NCBI GenBank assembly: GCA_024275115.1 | Contig: JAJRZT010000021.1 | Coordinates: 1-64,000, forward strand | Reading direction: 5' to 3' | Length of the DNA: 64,000 bases | Source: Gammaproteobacteria bacterium | Lineage (GTDB): Bacteria > Pseudomonadota > Gammaproteobacteria > UBA6429 > Thiohalophilaceae | Part shown: positions 1 to 8,135 of the stretch, piece after piece | Layout of the letters: each line of letters opens with the position of its first letter | Position numbering within the stretch: the first letter of the stretch is position 1 | Translations under genes and position numbers: made by a program | The notes under the pieces: model-generated | What the model was told of the DNA's origin: nothing | The model's database searches: none | What the model saw: the letters and a program-made list of their open reading frames with translations, nothing else

Positions 1-4
1 AATT

Positions 5-319
5 ATGGCGAAGTCCATTCGTATACGTGCCAACGCTAAAGGCGATGTGGTACTGGTTAAAGCGCTGCTGACCCACCCGATGGAAACCGGTTTGCGCAAA
101 GACAAAAAAACAGGTAAGAAAATTCCTGCCAATTACATTCAGGAAGTCGATTGCACGCACAATGGTAAAACAGTGATGACCGCTCAGTGGGCGGGTGCAG
201 TTTCTAAAAACCCTTATCTTTCTTTCAAATTCGGTGGTGGTAAATCCGGCGATACCGTAGGTATTGCATGGGTGGACAACATCGGCAAGAAAGATTCCAT
301 TGAAACCAGGGTTAAATAA
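5..319 (+). CDS. soxZ: SoxZ, thiosulfate-oxidation sulfur carrier subunit
   Basis: This 104-residue protein matches SoxZ over its whole length. It has the early MAKSIRIRA strand, an HPMETGLRKD segment, a PANYIQEV segment and a closing IgG-like beta fold (NPYLSFKFGGGKSGDTV). SoxZ pairs with SoxY in the periplasm; SoxY carries the sulfur intermediate on a C-terminal cysteine during Sox oxidation of thiosulfate. SoxZ has no signal peptide, as usual, because it is exported together with SoxY. The rest of the sox operon, presumably soxY just upstream, lies outside the window. A strong terminator follows, so soxZ is probably the last gene of its operon. Confidence 0.95.
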   Translation: MAKSIRIRANAKGDVVLVKALLTHPMETGLRKDKKTGKKIPANYIQEVDCTHNGKTVMTAQWAGAVSKNPYLSFKFGGGKSGDTVGIAWVDNIGKKDSIETRVK

Positions 320-357
320 AAACCTGCTTCAAACAGGTAGTTACATCCCCCCGCAAG

Positions 358-387
358 GCGAAGCTCGTCCAAACCGAGCTTCGCTTT
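358..387 (+). terminator. Rho-independent terminator after soxZ
   Basis: A perfect 10-bp stem (GCGAAGCTCG / CGAGCTTCGC) with a 7-nt loop is followed by a short T run. It lies 38 bp after the soxZ stop and faces the convergent DUF1456 gene. The T run is only on the + strand side, so it serves soxZ. Confidence 0.8.
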
Positions 388-432
388 CACTCACTATTAT
401 CAGCCCTCTAGATTTACAAAAGTCTATTCTTG

Positions 433-897
433 TCAATCGTCGGCTCGATATTTAAGCTGCATACCTTTTAGAAATTTACGTAAAACCTGATCCTGGCAGG
501 CACGGAAGTTTTTATGTGTAGGCTTTCGAAAAAAAGCACTTAATTCATGTTTGCTAATATCAACTTCAACCCTATTCAGAATATCCAATATTTCATCAGA
601 TTTTAGATTTAATGCTATTTTAATTTTTGTAAAAATAATATTATTTGTTAATTTTTCTTCGGGTTCAGGCTGCTCACCTTCTTTCTTGCCCCGCATCTTA
701 TTTATAAATCCATTTAAGAAAATCGCAAGCACCTTGTCACTGCATTCTTTATACTCTAGGGCATCTTCTTTTTTTAGCAAGTCACTGATCTGGGCGCGTG
801 TTGCCTCAAAATCGGCTGCCGCAAATATCGCAATCATTGCTGAATCAGCAAAATTAAAGGTATAACGGATGCGGCGCATGATATCGTTATTAGTCAT
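433..897 (-). CDS. yehS: DUF1456 family protein (YehS-like)
   Basis: The 154-residue protein aligns from memory with E. coli YehS and has the same length. It holds two copies of the DUF1456 repeat: an N-terminal NNDIMRRIRYTFNF with LKKEDALEYKECSDKVLAIFL, and a second NNIIFTKIKIALNLKSDEI with RKPTHKNFRACQDQVL. The function of the family is unknown; it is thought to be cytoplasmic. The gene is monocistronic or paired with the DUF3622 gene upstream on the same strand (48-bp gap), and it faces soxZ convergently. Confidence 0.85.
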   Translation of the reverse strand: MTNNDIMRRIRYTFNFADSAMIAIFAAADFEATRAQISDLLKKEDALEYKECSDKVLAIFLNGFINKMRGKKEGEQPEPEEKLTNNIIFTKIKIALNLKSDEILDILNRVEVDISKHELSAFFRKPTHKNFRACQDQVLRKFLKGMQLKYRADD

Positions 898-945
898 TAA
901 TCGTTCCTGTATATTTATCTAGTTGTAATCGTTAAATCATGGTGA

Positions 946-1251
946 CTAACTGGCGCCCTTCTCTCTTTTTTCATAGGCTTCACGGGCTATCCTTTCTTGC
1001 TCTTGTTTTTCTTGCCCATTTTCGTCTCTCAACTCACGTTGCTTACCATGCCGTTTATTTTTTTCTGCTTGATTATCAAGAAACAATTTTAATTCTTTTT
1101 CAGCCCACTCCGTTGCTTCAGCTTCTGAGGCAAACCCAGCCTGTCTTTTTGAAACAACCGTTTTAGATGATGTAGCCTTTCTAATTATTTCCACCTTCCA
1201 GTTTTTCCTGTTTTTTGCTACACGGTAGTCATATTTCTTAACTTTTGACAT
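946..1251 (-). CDS. DUF3622 family protein
   Basis: A 101-residue highly charged cytoplasmic protein. The N-terminal two thirds (SKVKKYDYRV, then TVVSKRQAGFASEAEATEWA) match the DUF3622 family known from Vibrio and relatives. The C-terminal third is a Lys/Glu/Arg-rich, probably helical tail. No catalytic motif is visible. It lies just upstream of the DUF1456 gene on the same strand and may be co-transcribed with it. Function unknown. Confidence 0.7.
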   Translation of the reverse strand: MSKVKKYDYRVAKNRKNWKVEIIRKATSSKTVVSKRQAGFASEAEATEWAEKELKLFLDNQAEKNKRHGKQRELRDENGQEKQEQERIAREAYEKREKGAS

Positions 1252-1434
1252 AATTTTATCTTCCAGAATATTGTTTATGGATTAGATTCCATGTACCACA
1301 TAATAACATATAAGCTAATGATAGCTGACTCTGATTATATTGCTTCTAGGAATATTTCCCTCGCCCTATGCACATATCAATCTAAATTATATTTCTACAT
1401 TTAAATTCCACCAACCAGGTGATAAACTCAACGA

Positions 1435-2100
1435 ATGCAAACACTCAAAACCCTTGAAATAAATATTGCCGATGCACGCTACAGCGTGATCTGGCTGCAC
1501 GGCTTAGGTGCCGATGGCCATGACTTTGAACCCATCGTTGCCGAACTGGATTTTAAAAATAAAGAACAAACCCGTTTTATTTTTCCACATGCGCCGAACA
1601 TACCGGTTACCGTAAACAATGGCATGGTTATGCCTGCATGGTACGATATTGCAGCCCCGCAGATTGATGCTGAGCAGGACGAAAAAGGCATGCGTCACTC
1701 CGCTATGCAAATTAATCAGCTTATTGAAGCTGAAATTGAGCGCGGCATTGACAGTAAAAATATTGTCCTTGCTGGTTTTTCACAGGGCGGTGCAATCGCC
1801 CTGCATACGGGCCTGCGCTTTAACCAACCACTCGCCGGTATTATGGCCTTATCCACTTACTTACCATTGGATACGTTTGTTTCTGCCGAAGCCGCCGTCG
1901 CTAACAAAAATATCGCCATTTTTTATGCCCATGGCGCACAGGATCCTGTCATCCCAATATCACTCGCTGAAACGTCAAAAGAGTTTTTAACCCAGCTAGG
2001 CTATAAAATTGACTGGCACCGTTACCCGATGGAACACAGCGTGATACCACAGGAGATAGACGATATCAGTCACTGGTTAAACCAAATACTGACAAATTAA
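1435..2100 (+). CDS. Alpha/beta-hydrolase carboxylesterase (phospholipase/carboxylesterase family)
   Basis: A 221-residue single-domain alpha/beta hydrolase of the carboxylesterase family (EstB-like, related to acyl-protein thioesterases). Visible features are the oxyanion-loop segment WLHGLGADGHDF near residue 20, the nucleophile elbow GFSQGGA with Ser116, Asp170 in HGAQDPVIP and His201 in YPMEHSVIP, which together form the catalytic triad. It hydrolyses short-chain esters; the natural substrate cannot be read from the sequence. No signal peptide is visible, so it is cytoplasmic. It is a single gene on the + strand, convergent with cyaA. Confidence 0.9.
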   Translation: MQTLKTLEINIADARYSVIWLHGLGADGHDFEPIVAELDFKNKEQTRFIFPHAPNIPVTVNNGMVMPAWYDIAAPQIDAEQDEKGMRHSAMQINQLIEAEIERGIDSKNIVLAGFSQGGAIALHTGLRFNQPLAGIMALSTYLPLDTFVSAEAAVANKNIAIFYAHGAQDPVIPISLAETSKEFLTQLGYKIDWHRYPMEHSVIPQEIDDISHWLNQILTN

Positions 2101-2199
2101 AATACCCACAACGTGTTAACTTGAAAAAGGTTTTTTCGTTGTGTACCCAAAGCACTTCGTGGGGCAGGCTCTTCGTCGTGCCCGTTGTGGTTAAAAAAA

Positions 2200-2421
2200 C
2201 TAAACCAACGCCTCTAAAGCCAAACTCAGGTAATCCTCAATTTCTTTTTTGTACTTTAAGTAATGAAAGGTTTGCAAATACCGCATATCCATATCAAGCA
2301 GGCTCTTCGATAAGTCTATATCAGTAATATAGATAGGATACTTTGCACCACTACGGCGCTTATTAAGAATATGTTTTGCAACTTCAACATATAACTTTTC
2401 GCCAAACTCCAATGAACTGAA
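2200..2421 (-). pseudogene. Displaced C-terminal end of adenylate cyclase, cut off by an in-frame stop
   Basis: Directly after the cyaA TAA codon the same frame stays open for 73 more codons, ending at 2200. The reading resumes as FSSLEFGEKLYVEVAKHI and contains YPIYITDIDLS, with protein-like composition. It can be joined to cyaA without any indel. The combined length would be 951 codons, close to the size of Pseudomonas-type class I cyclases. The first possible start after the stop is a TTG at 2412. The most likely reading is a nonsense change at 2422-2424; a separate small gene or a sequencing error are alternatives. Confidence 0.65.
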
Positions 2422-5055
2422 TTACTGGCCTTCACAATAAATAGTAAAGACAACGGCACCGTCTACTTTATCACCTATTACCTGCAAGCTAATGTATTTA
2501 GATGGCCGCACATAGCGGTTAATCGCATGTTGTTCTAAATAGGACCCCTCAAAATCTGAAGATTCTATTTTGTAGAACTGCACCAGCTCAGCCACTGCCT
2601 GATTGTCTTCAATCGCATTTAAAAAATTCATTCGTTTATGTACAGATGAAAAAAACTGTTGCAGGTGCTTCACTAAACTATAAACATCATGAAAATCATC
2701 CTGCTGATAAAACAGTGTTCCCTTCTCATCCAGCACGTAGATCATGGCACTTTTATTCTTAACGCGGTAAAAACATTGCACCACACCGGGCTTGTTAACA
2801 CTATATATAATAGGCAAATCCGAATCTTTATCTGCCTCAATATCAAACTCGGTTAAATAAAACGTTGATTGTGGTGCAGACAAATGTTCCAGCAAGCGCT
2901 CTAAAGTGCCCGCCGCATAAAATTTTAAGTTATCATCTTCTATCTGCAATAAGTAATAGTCCCATTGCACGCCAAGTATATATTGTTTGGCAATATTAGT
3001 TGGCTGCGTATAAAAGAAGGCTATCACCTGTTCAAAAACATTTTCTATCCGCAAAGCAATGGATGGGCCACGATAGGATGAATAGCTATGCGCATTAATT
3101 CGCGGCGGGCGCTGCCCTTTAGACGGCGGCGACCACTGTAAATAATCTCGCAAACAATTCATTAAGCCTTTTACACCAAAATAGCGAAAGGTCAGAACTT
3201 CCTGCCAACTGGTTACAATTACCTGTTCAATGCTGAGTGCTAGATTTTCCCACATGCCGCCAAAACGTAAGGCATCGGTTCGGTTGCTGGCAATTTGTTG
3301 GCCTTTTTTTGTGTAGTCAGAAAATGGATCAACGCCGAGATTAATATAAGTACCCACGGCACTGACTTTTGCAGGGCGGCTAAAGTCATGGAACGATGCA
3401 TTTTGTAAATGCTCGTCTGGAAATAATTTTTCCATGCTTTGGATGGTTTGCAAAATTTCACGTTCAGACAGATCACTTTTACCTGCATATAAGGCAATAA
3501 TAGTATTATGGTTAAATAGTTTATTAAAAAAGCACCAGGTTATTAACTCCATTAAATCATAAGATCGTTTAATGGGTGAGCGTACCGCTATTTCTTTTTC
3601 GTCAACAATGCCGCTAAATATCATCCAGGATTCAGTATTATCATCCCCAAAAAATTGATGAATAGACAAATGGCTTTCATATAAATTTTTTGTAATCCCC
3701 TGATGAATAACATCTATTTTGCCAGCCTTACGCTCAAAGGCAGCATATAATTTTCGCCCCAGTACGTTTAAGTCTGACTGCTTGATGAAATGACTGTCGA
3801 TACTCGACTCACGTGCAAAGTCTGATAAAAAGTGGTAGCTGCGAGTAAATTCATCAATTAAGATAGCGCGTTCTTCCATCACATGATTCACATTCCATTC
3901 ATTGCGACTGTCTAGCAACACCAGCTTACCGCTAGGCCATGCCCATTTTTTTACACGTTCAATAAGTACTTCAACTCTCCAGTCATTTTTATTTGATGCA
4001 CCTTTCGATTCATCACTGAGAGCAATGTCCACTTTAAAATAAAAACTCCGCCGCACCAGCTCCAGGCGATCCATCTCATTTTGCTGAATAAGATACTGCT
4101 CCACTTTATCCAGCATCATTAAGTAAGGGTCGAGCGAATTAATATCAATATTATCTTCATACACGGCACGCTTATAACGCAGCGCTATCATTTCAATATC
4201 CGGGTATTCCCATGCATACGCCTGCATCAGTAATATTTTCAGAATGGATTTATACGGTGAATTAATACCTTTATATAACAGCCATAAGCTTGCACCATAA
4301 AATTCTTCTGCCGGGATTCGATTTAAGCCGCCAAAATCAATATGCTCATGCGCATGCATAAAACGCTGGCGTTGGAATTCTTCCACCATTTCATCGTATT
4401 GCTCTTCTTTATCTGGTGGAATCAACCACCATGCAGGATAACGCCCGGCCAATAATAAACTGGTGCGATAAAATTCTTCAAGCAATAAATAATGCAGCGC
4501 ACTGCCCGAACTTTCTGAACTCAGCTGGCCAATTTCACCACGTTTAAATTTAACCGGATCAACCAGATAAATATTGGCCTCAACCCCCAGTTCTCTTGCC
4601 CATTCTTCCACAGCTTTGGCTTTATTTTGTAACTCTTCAATCTGCAGCGCAGTCAAATTACTTTCATGGCATATCCAGATGTCAAAATCACTTTGTTTTG
4701 AATAGGCAATACTGCCACTGCTACCCATCAGATAAATCGCCAGAATTTCAAACTTCCAATAGGCGCGTTTTTTAAACTCAAAACTTCTAAAATGTTTTTT
4801 TATACGGCTTATTGATGATGAGCTGACACTATAATTTGGAATACCCGCAGGTGTTGCCTTGCTCACATAGCCAGGCAATATAGGATGATTAACGTGAAAC
4901 AGCACCGGCAGCAGTTCGACAAACTGGCGCTGAGTTTGCCGCATATCGGCAAAACTACGGCTTAAACGCTGTGCATTTAGCTTTTCGAAGCGCTGTTTGA
5001 TGTCCTGATAATAGCGCTCTTCACCCAATTTGGGAGTTATTTTGGGACTTCTCAT
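2422..5055 (-). CDS. cyaA: Class I adenylate cyclase, apparently C-terminally truncated
   Basis: This 877-residue cytoplasmic enzyme makes cyclic AMP from ATP for CRP-type regulation. The nucleotidyltransferase-like active site is visible as GSSGSIAYSKQSDFDIW at residues 111-127, where Asp123 and Asp125 are the expected metal ligands. The long C-terminal part is the regulatory region of the family. The frame ends in TAA at 2422 but is open again immediately downstream for 73 codons, so the last part of the protein seems to be lost. The catalytic half is intact. It is divergent from the PAS-GGDEF gene over a 186-bp intergenic region. Confidence 0.9.
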   Translation of the reverse strand: MRSPKITPKLGEERYYQDIKQRFEKLNAQRLSRSFADMRQTQRQFVELLPVLFHVNHPILPGYVSKATPAGIPNYSVSSSSISRIKKHFRSFEFKKRAYWKFEILAIYLMGSSGSIAYSKQSDFDIWICHESNLTALQIEELQNKAKAVEEWARELGVEANIYLVDPVKFKRGEIGQLSSESSGSALHYLLLEEFYRTSLLLAGRYPAWWLIPPDKEEQYDEMVEEFQRQRFMHAHEHIDFGGLNRIPAEEFYGASLWLLYKGINSPYKSILKILLMQAYAWEYPDIEMIALRYKRAVYEDNIDINSLDPYLMMLDKVEQYLIQQNEMDRLELVRRSFYFKVDIALSDESKGASNKNDWRVEVLIERVKKWAWPSGKLVLLDSRNEWNVNHVMEERAILIDEFTRSYHFLSDFARESSIDSHFIKQSDLNVLGRKLYAAFERKAGKIDVIHQGITKNLYESHLSIHQFFGDDNTESWMIFSGIVDEKEIAVRSPIKRSYDLMELITWCFFNKLFNHNTIIALYAGKSDLSEREILQTIQSMEKLFPDEHLQNASFHDFSRPAKVSAVGTYINLGVDPFSDYTKKGQQIASNRTDALRFGGMWENLALSIEQVIVTSWQEVLTFRYFGVKGLMNCLRDYLQWSPPSKGQRPPRINAHSYSSYRGPSIALRIENVFEQVIAFFYTQPTNIAKQYILGVQWDYYLLQIEDDNLKFYAAGTLERLLEHLSAPQSTFYLTEFDIEADKDSDLPIIYSVNKPGVVQCFYRVKNKSAMIYVLDEKGTLFYQQDDFHDVYSLVKHLQQFFSSVHKRMNFLNAIEDNQAVAELVQFYKIESSDFEGSYLEQHAINRYVRPSKYISLQVIGDKVDGAVVFTIYCEGQ

Positions 5056-5064
5056 ATCCCTCTA

Positions 5065-5192
5065 TATCGGCCAAAATAAAGGAGACTCAAGTCAAATTTT
5101 TACTGACGGTTTTTATAAGCTATTGATATTAGGTCAATAAATATTTCACTTATTTTTAATTTTCACTTTAGGAAATATTTCATTGGCCGATA
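5065..5192. promoter_or_regulatory. Inverted pair of a 10-bp site between cyaA and the PAS-GGDEF gene
   Basis: TATCGGCCAA at 5065-5074 is repeated as its exact reverse complement TTGGCCGATA at 5183-5192, one site near each divergent gene start. They could be binding sites for one regulator of both genes. This is inference from symmetry only; no known motif is recognised. Confidence 0.3.
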
Positions 5193-5241
5193 AATTGTTT
5201 TAGAGGTAAAAGTACAACTATTCACATAAAAATAAGGAATA

Positions 5242-6096
5242 ATGGGGATTATGTTAGAGCAACTCGACAAGCAAACATTACAGCATATTATCGAAACCTC
5301 GCCCATCGGCTTATTTTTAACCGACAAGCAAGGAAAAGTGAACTGGCTTAACCCAACCTTGGCGCACCTGCTCGAAACTCAGCCAGAAGACTTTATTGGC
5401 CAGAGCGAACAGTCCGTTGCAGAAGGACTCAAAGCGCTGTTTTCAGAACAAGGTGTTGTGCGCATTGATTCTGAAACCGAACCCGGCAAGCATTTTATCT
5501 GTACCAAACAACCACTGGATGCAGACGCTGCCACACATATACACTTTGTGCATGATGCTAGCAGCATGCATGCACTGTTTCAGGAACGTGATGAATTAAA
5601 AAATATCATCGAAGAAATGAAGGCCATTGATCCTGTTACCGGTATGCCAAATTACCGTGCTATTTTAAATGCACTCGAGCCACAGGTTTCCCGCAGCCGT
5701 CGTTATGGCAATGTGCTATCGGTTATCATTGTTCAACTCACTAACTTAAATGAGTTGCAAAAAGAAATAGGTGAAAATCAACTAAACGAACTTATTGTCG
5801 CCTGTTCACATATGCTCAACGACCAGGTTCGCTGGGCTGATATGATTGGCCATATCAACGATCATGAATTTTTGCTTATCCTGCCTGAAACATCCGAACA
5901 GGATACGCACAAACTTAAAGATATTTTAAGCGAGCGTTTCACCAGTATTAAGGTTGGCGATATGGCCGAAAATAATATGAAACTAAACATCGACTTTGGA
6001 CTTGCCCAGTGGGACAAAGGCATGGACGTTCCTTTGTTTATTCAAACTGCCCGGGATATGTTAGAAGAAACACCGCCAGAAAAAGCAACCGCCTAA
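5242..6096 (+). CDS. PAS domain protein with degenerate GGDEF domain
   Basis: A 284-residue cytoplasmic protein. Residues 10-110 form a PAS sensor domain (IETSPIGLFLTDKQGKVNWLN). A short helical linker leads into a GGDEF fold starting at DPVTGMPNYRAIL (residues 130-142). The signature that should read GGDEF/GGEEF is NDHEF at 206-210, so diguanylate cyclase activity is unlikely. It may bind GTP or act as a receptor or scaffold. Two in-frame ATGs (5242 and 5251) are possible; the AAGGA at 5234-5238 lies too near the first, so the second may be used. It is transcribed divergently from cyaA. Confidence 0.8.
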   Translation: MGIMLEQLDKQTLQHIIETSPIGLFLTDKQGKVNWLNPTLAHLLETQPEDFIGQSEQSVAEGLKALFSEQGVVRIDSETEPGKHFICTKQPLDADAATHIHFVHDASSMHALFQERDELKNIIEEMKAIDPVTGMPNYRAILNALEPQVSRSRRYGNVLSVIIVQLTNLNELQKEIGENQLNELIVACSHMLNDQVRWADMIGHINDHEFLLILPETSEQDTHKLKDILSERFTSIKVGDMAENNMKLNIDFGLAQWDKGMDVPLFIQTARDMLEETPPEKATA

Positions 6097-6264
6097 CACC
6101 ACTTTAACCCGGAAAGCGGTTCCAAATTAAAGCCACCACTTTTATTTTGATTTAAACTACCCATATATAGCTACAAAAGCACTAAAGGCCCTTTCTCGTA
6201 TGCTGTTATTAAATATTCTTGGTGCAAAACAATGGGGGCTTGCTTTTTGACTTTGCAGTGAGGG

Positions 6265-6912
6265 CTATCCATCATCAACAAGGTGTGCCATAAATTTGGT
6301 AAAGGGCACAATATTTTGGTTCACGCTCGCTTCTTCAAGTGCAGCCATGTAACTATCACGTTTTTCCACTGGGACAATAGTCCATGGATAGCCGCCACTC
6401 GCTAACATTGTATTCATTAAAAAGCGCCCCATGCGACCATTTCCATCCATATACGGATGGATATATACAAAAATAAAATGTCCGAGTACCACACGCACGG
6501 AGGCTTCCGTTTCTTCACGGAGTAAATCAAAAAGTGCTGGCATAGCATCGCGCACTGCTTCACAGCTTGGCGGTACATGCATTGAGCGGCGAATATAAAC
6601 TGGCGCGTTACGGTAACCAGCAAGATCAGCAGGTTGCAAAATACCTGCTGTCACACCAGGCGCAAACATTTCCCGATACCAGGCTCGATGGGCATCATCC
6701 GCGACAGTCCCCGCATTTTTGCCTTGTAATACTTTTTCAACACTATCACGAACTTGTTGATAAGCTTGCCAATAGCCACGTGCTGCCAATGCATTTTTGT
6801 GTTCGCGATCTTCTGGATTATCATCTGGCTCCCAATTTCCGCTGCGAACCCGCTCAATCAACTCCAAACTTACACGGTAGCCCTCAATTGATAAGGAAAG
6901 TAAGATAAGGGG
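6265..6912 (-). pseudogene. 5'-truncated Fic-domain protein
   Basis: The frame encodes the core of a Fic AMP-transferase: the motif HPYMDGNGRMGR (His137 counted from the TTG at 6867) carries all active-site residues. Upstream of that TTG the frame continues to 6912 and contains LLSLSIEGYRVS. Its SLSIEG fits the Fic inhibitory-helix pattern [ST]xxxE[GN]. The frame then stops exactly inside a short repeat at 6897-6915, with no ATG. Full-length relatives have several hundred residues before this point. The gene therefore looks decapitated by the event that left the repeat. If still translated from an internal TTG, it would lack the inhibitory motif. Confidence 0.75.
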
Positions 6913-6991
6913 TCAAATCGCTTGTTAAACAATATAGACTCCGGCTATGAGCAAAAGGTGACAGAACTATTTAAAGTAAGATAAGGGGTCA
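6897..6991. repeat. Two copies of a 19-bp direct repeat at the Fic truncation point
   Basis: AAAGTAAGATAAGGGGTCA occurs at 6897-6915 and 6973-6991 with a 76-bp period. The first copy sits at the broken 5' end of the fic frame. The AAGGGGTCAGG-type core resembles sequences found beside REP-associated tyrosine transposases in other genomes; that link is from memory and not proven here. Confidence 0.7.
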
Positions 6992-7061
6992 GGATAAAGA
7001 GAGGGACACTGATAACTTAATAGCTTTAGTCTTTTTAAAGAATAAAAGGTTGCCACCAAGC

Positions 7062-7090
7062 CTTGCTCTTAAGCAAGACTTTTTTATTTT
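7062..7090 (+). terminator. Terminator-like hairpin without an upstream gene
   Basis: CTTGCT-CTTA-AGCAAG is followed by a run of seven T in eight bases on the + strand. No + strand gene precedes it, so it may be left over from a deleted gene. It faces the end of the Abi-like pseudogene. Confidence 0.4.
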
Positions 7091-7096
7091 AAACGA

Positions 7097-7788
7097 TTAA
7101 CAAAACTGTTTCATTTTTATTTCAAGTTCAGCTAATCCATTTTGATAAACCCCAGGAAAGCGATCCACGGCCATGGCTAAATCTTTAACCGCGGGCTCAA
7201 TCCATGTCATGGCCTCTAAAATATCGTCGTGTTGTTGTGCTAAATCTTGCCAATACCAAATCGGCTCATGATGAAAAATCCGATTTCACAGCCGCCTGAT
7301 TTTATTAAAACGCGGGCTAAGGTTTTGTCGAGTACGCCGTGTTCGCGGCATGGCTGGGAAAGCAGTTTTAATAATACTCGGCCACAGTATTTGCTCATAG
7401 CGTTTATCAAACAAGCTTGTCCAGAACCCAAAATTTAACTCAGCAATGAGCCGACCTGGCTCTAAGGTCTTTTTTTGGCGTAGTAGAGATTGCTTTGCTT
7501 TGTCGATAGAGCGTTGATCGCGTGTGTGAATAATTTTGTTATTATCAAACCAATCATCCTGACCAAAATGTGCCGTAGCCGCTTGATGAATGGTATTACG
7601 TAAACCTATTTCCAAGAGCTGCAAGGTGGGGTAAAGACTCTCACTGAGGGCAACATTCCACGCATAATGGCTAAATAAATTAGGTCGCCATTATTAGAGG
7701 CTAATTGCTGCTGATAAGCCTCTAACCGCTCATTTGACAGTACTTGTTTTAGCTTATTTGCAAAGTCCGCTTGCATAAAAGGTTCCAT
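7097..7788 (-). pseudogene. Abi-family (abortive-infection-like) pseudogene
   Basis: Three reading-frame pieces reassemble into one Abi_2-like protein. The first starts at ATG 7788 (ADFANKLKQVLSNERLEAYQ) and reads to about 7685. Adding one base near there gives LFSHYAWNVALSESLYPTLQ joined to LLEIGLRNTIH, the conserved family core. The second piece stops at TGA 7286-7288, but the same frame continues as NRIFHHEPIWYWQDLA, so an Arg codon has probably become TGA; the natural end is TAA at 7097. The family is associated with phage defence and toxin-antitoxin systems. A frameshift plus a nonsense change mean it is inactive. Confidence 0.8.
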
Positions 7789-8135
7789 CTCACTATGATT
7801 AAAGAACAGTCCTCGGGCACTTCCTCTCCTGGTGAAAATCAGTGATGAATCCGGGGTTTTTTTTGCCTATTATATTTAGCCCTACATCAACTGCGTTAGC
7901 AAAAAAAGCACACAGGGGGCAGGTTTTGCCTTTAAGCAGTTCCACCGTCCACAAAGGCTTGTTCTTTACCTTTTAACACTAATCTTGCCTGATTATGGAT
8001 AGCCCACTTTGCAAAGTCAAAAAGAAAGACCTCGGCATGGCGCCAATTTATGTATCAATTAGCAATACATCTGATACACAAAAAAACCATTGTATTTTTA
8101 TAAATCTAACTAAACCAAAGCCCTACAAGTTTTTT
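7789..8135. other. Intergenic stretch with a possible short coding relic
   Basis: No complete gene is visible. On the minus strand, between 8057 and 7932, one frame reads as protein-like sequence (FAKWAIHNQARLVLKGKE) ending at TAA 7932-7934 but has no start codon. It may be a relic of a lost gene belonging to the same decaying accessory patch. The rest is AT-rich and unremarkable. Confidence 0.4.

Noticed and set aside
2101-2199. Hairpins GGGCA...TGCCC and CACAACG...CGTTGTG between the esterase and cyaA
   Set aside because: They could be a bidirectional terminator, but neither has a T run at the right place and loops are long.
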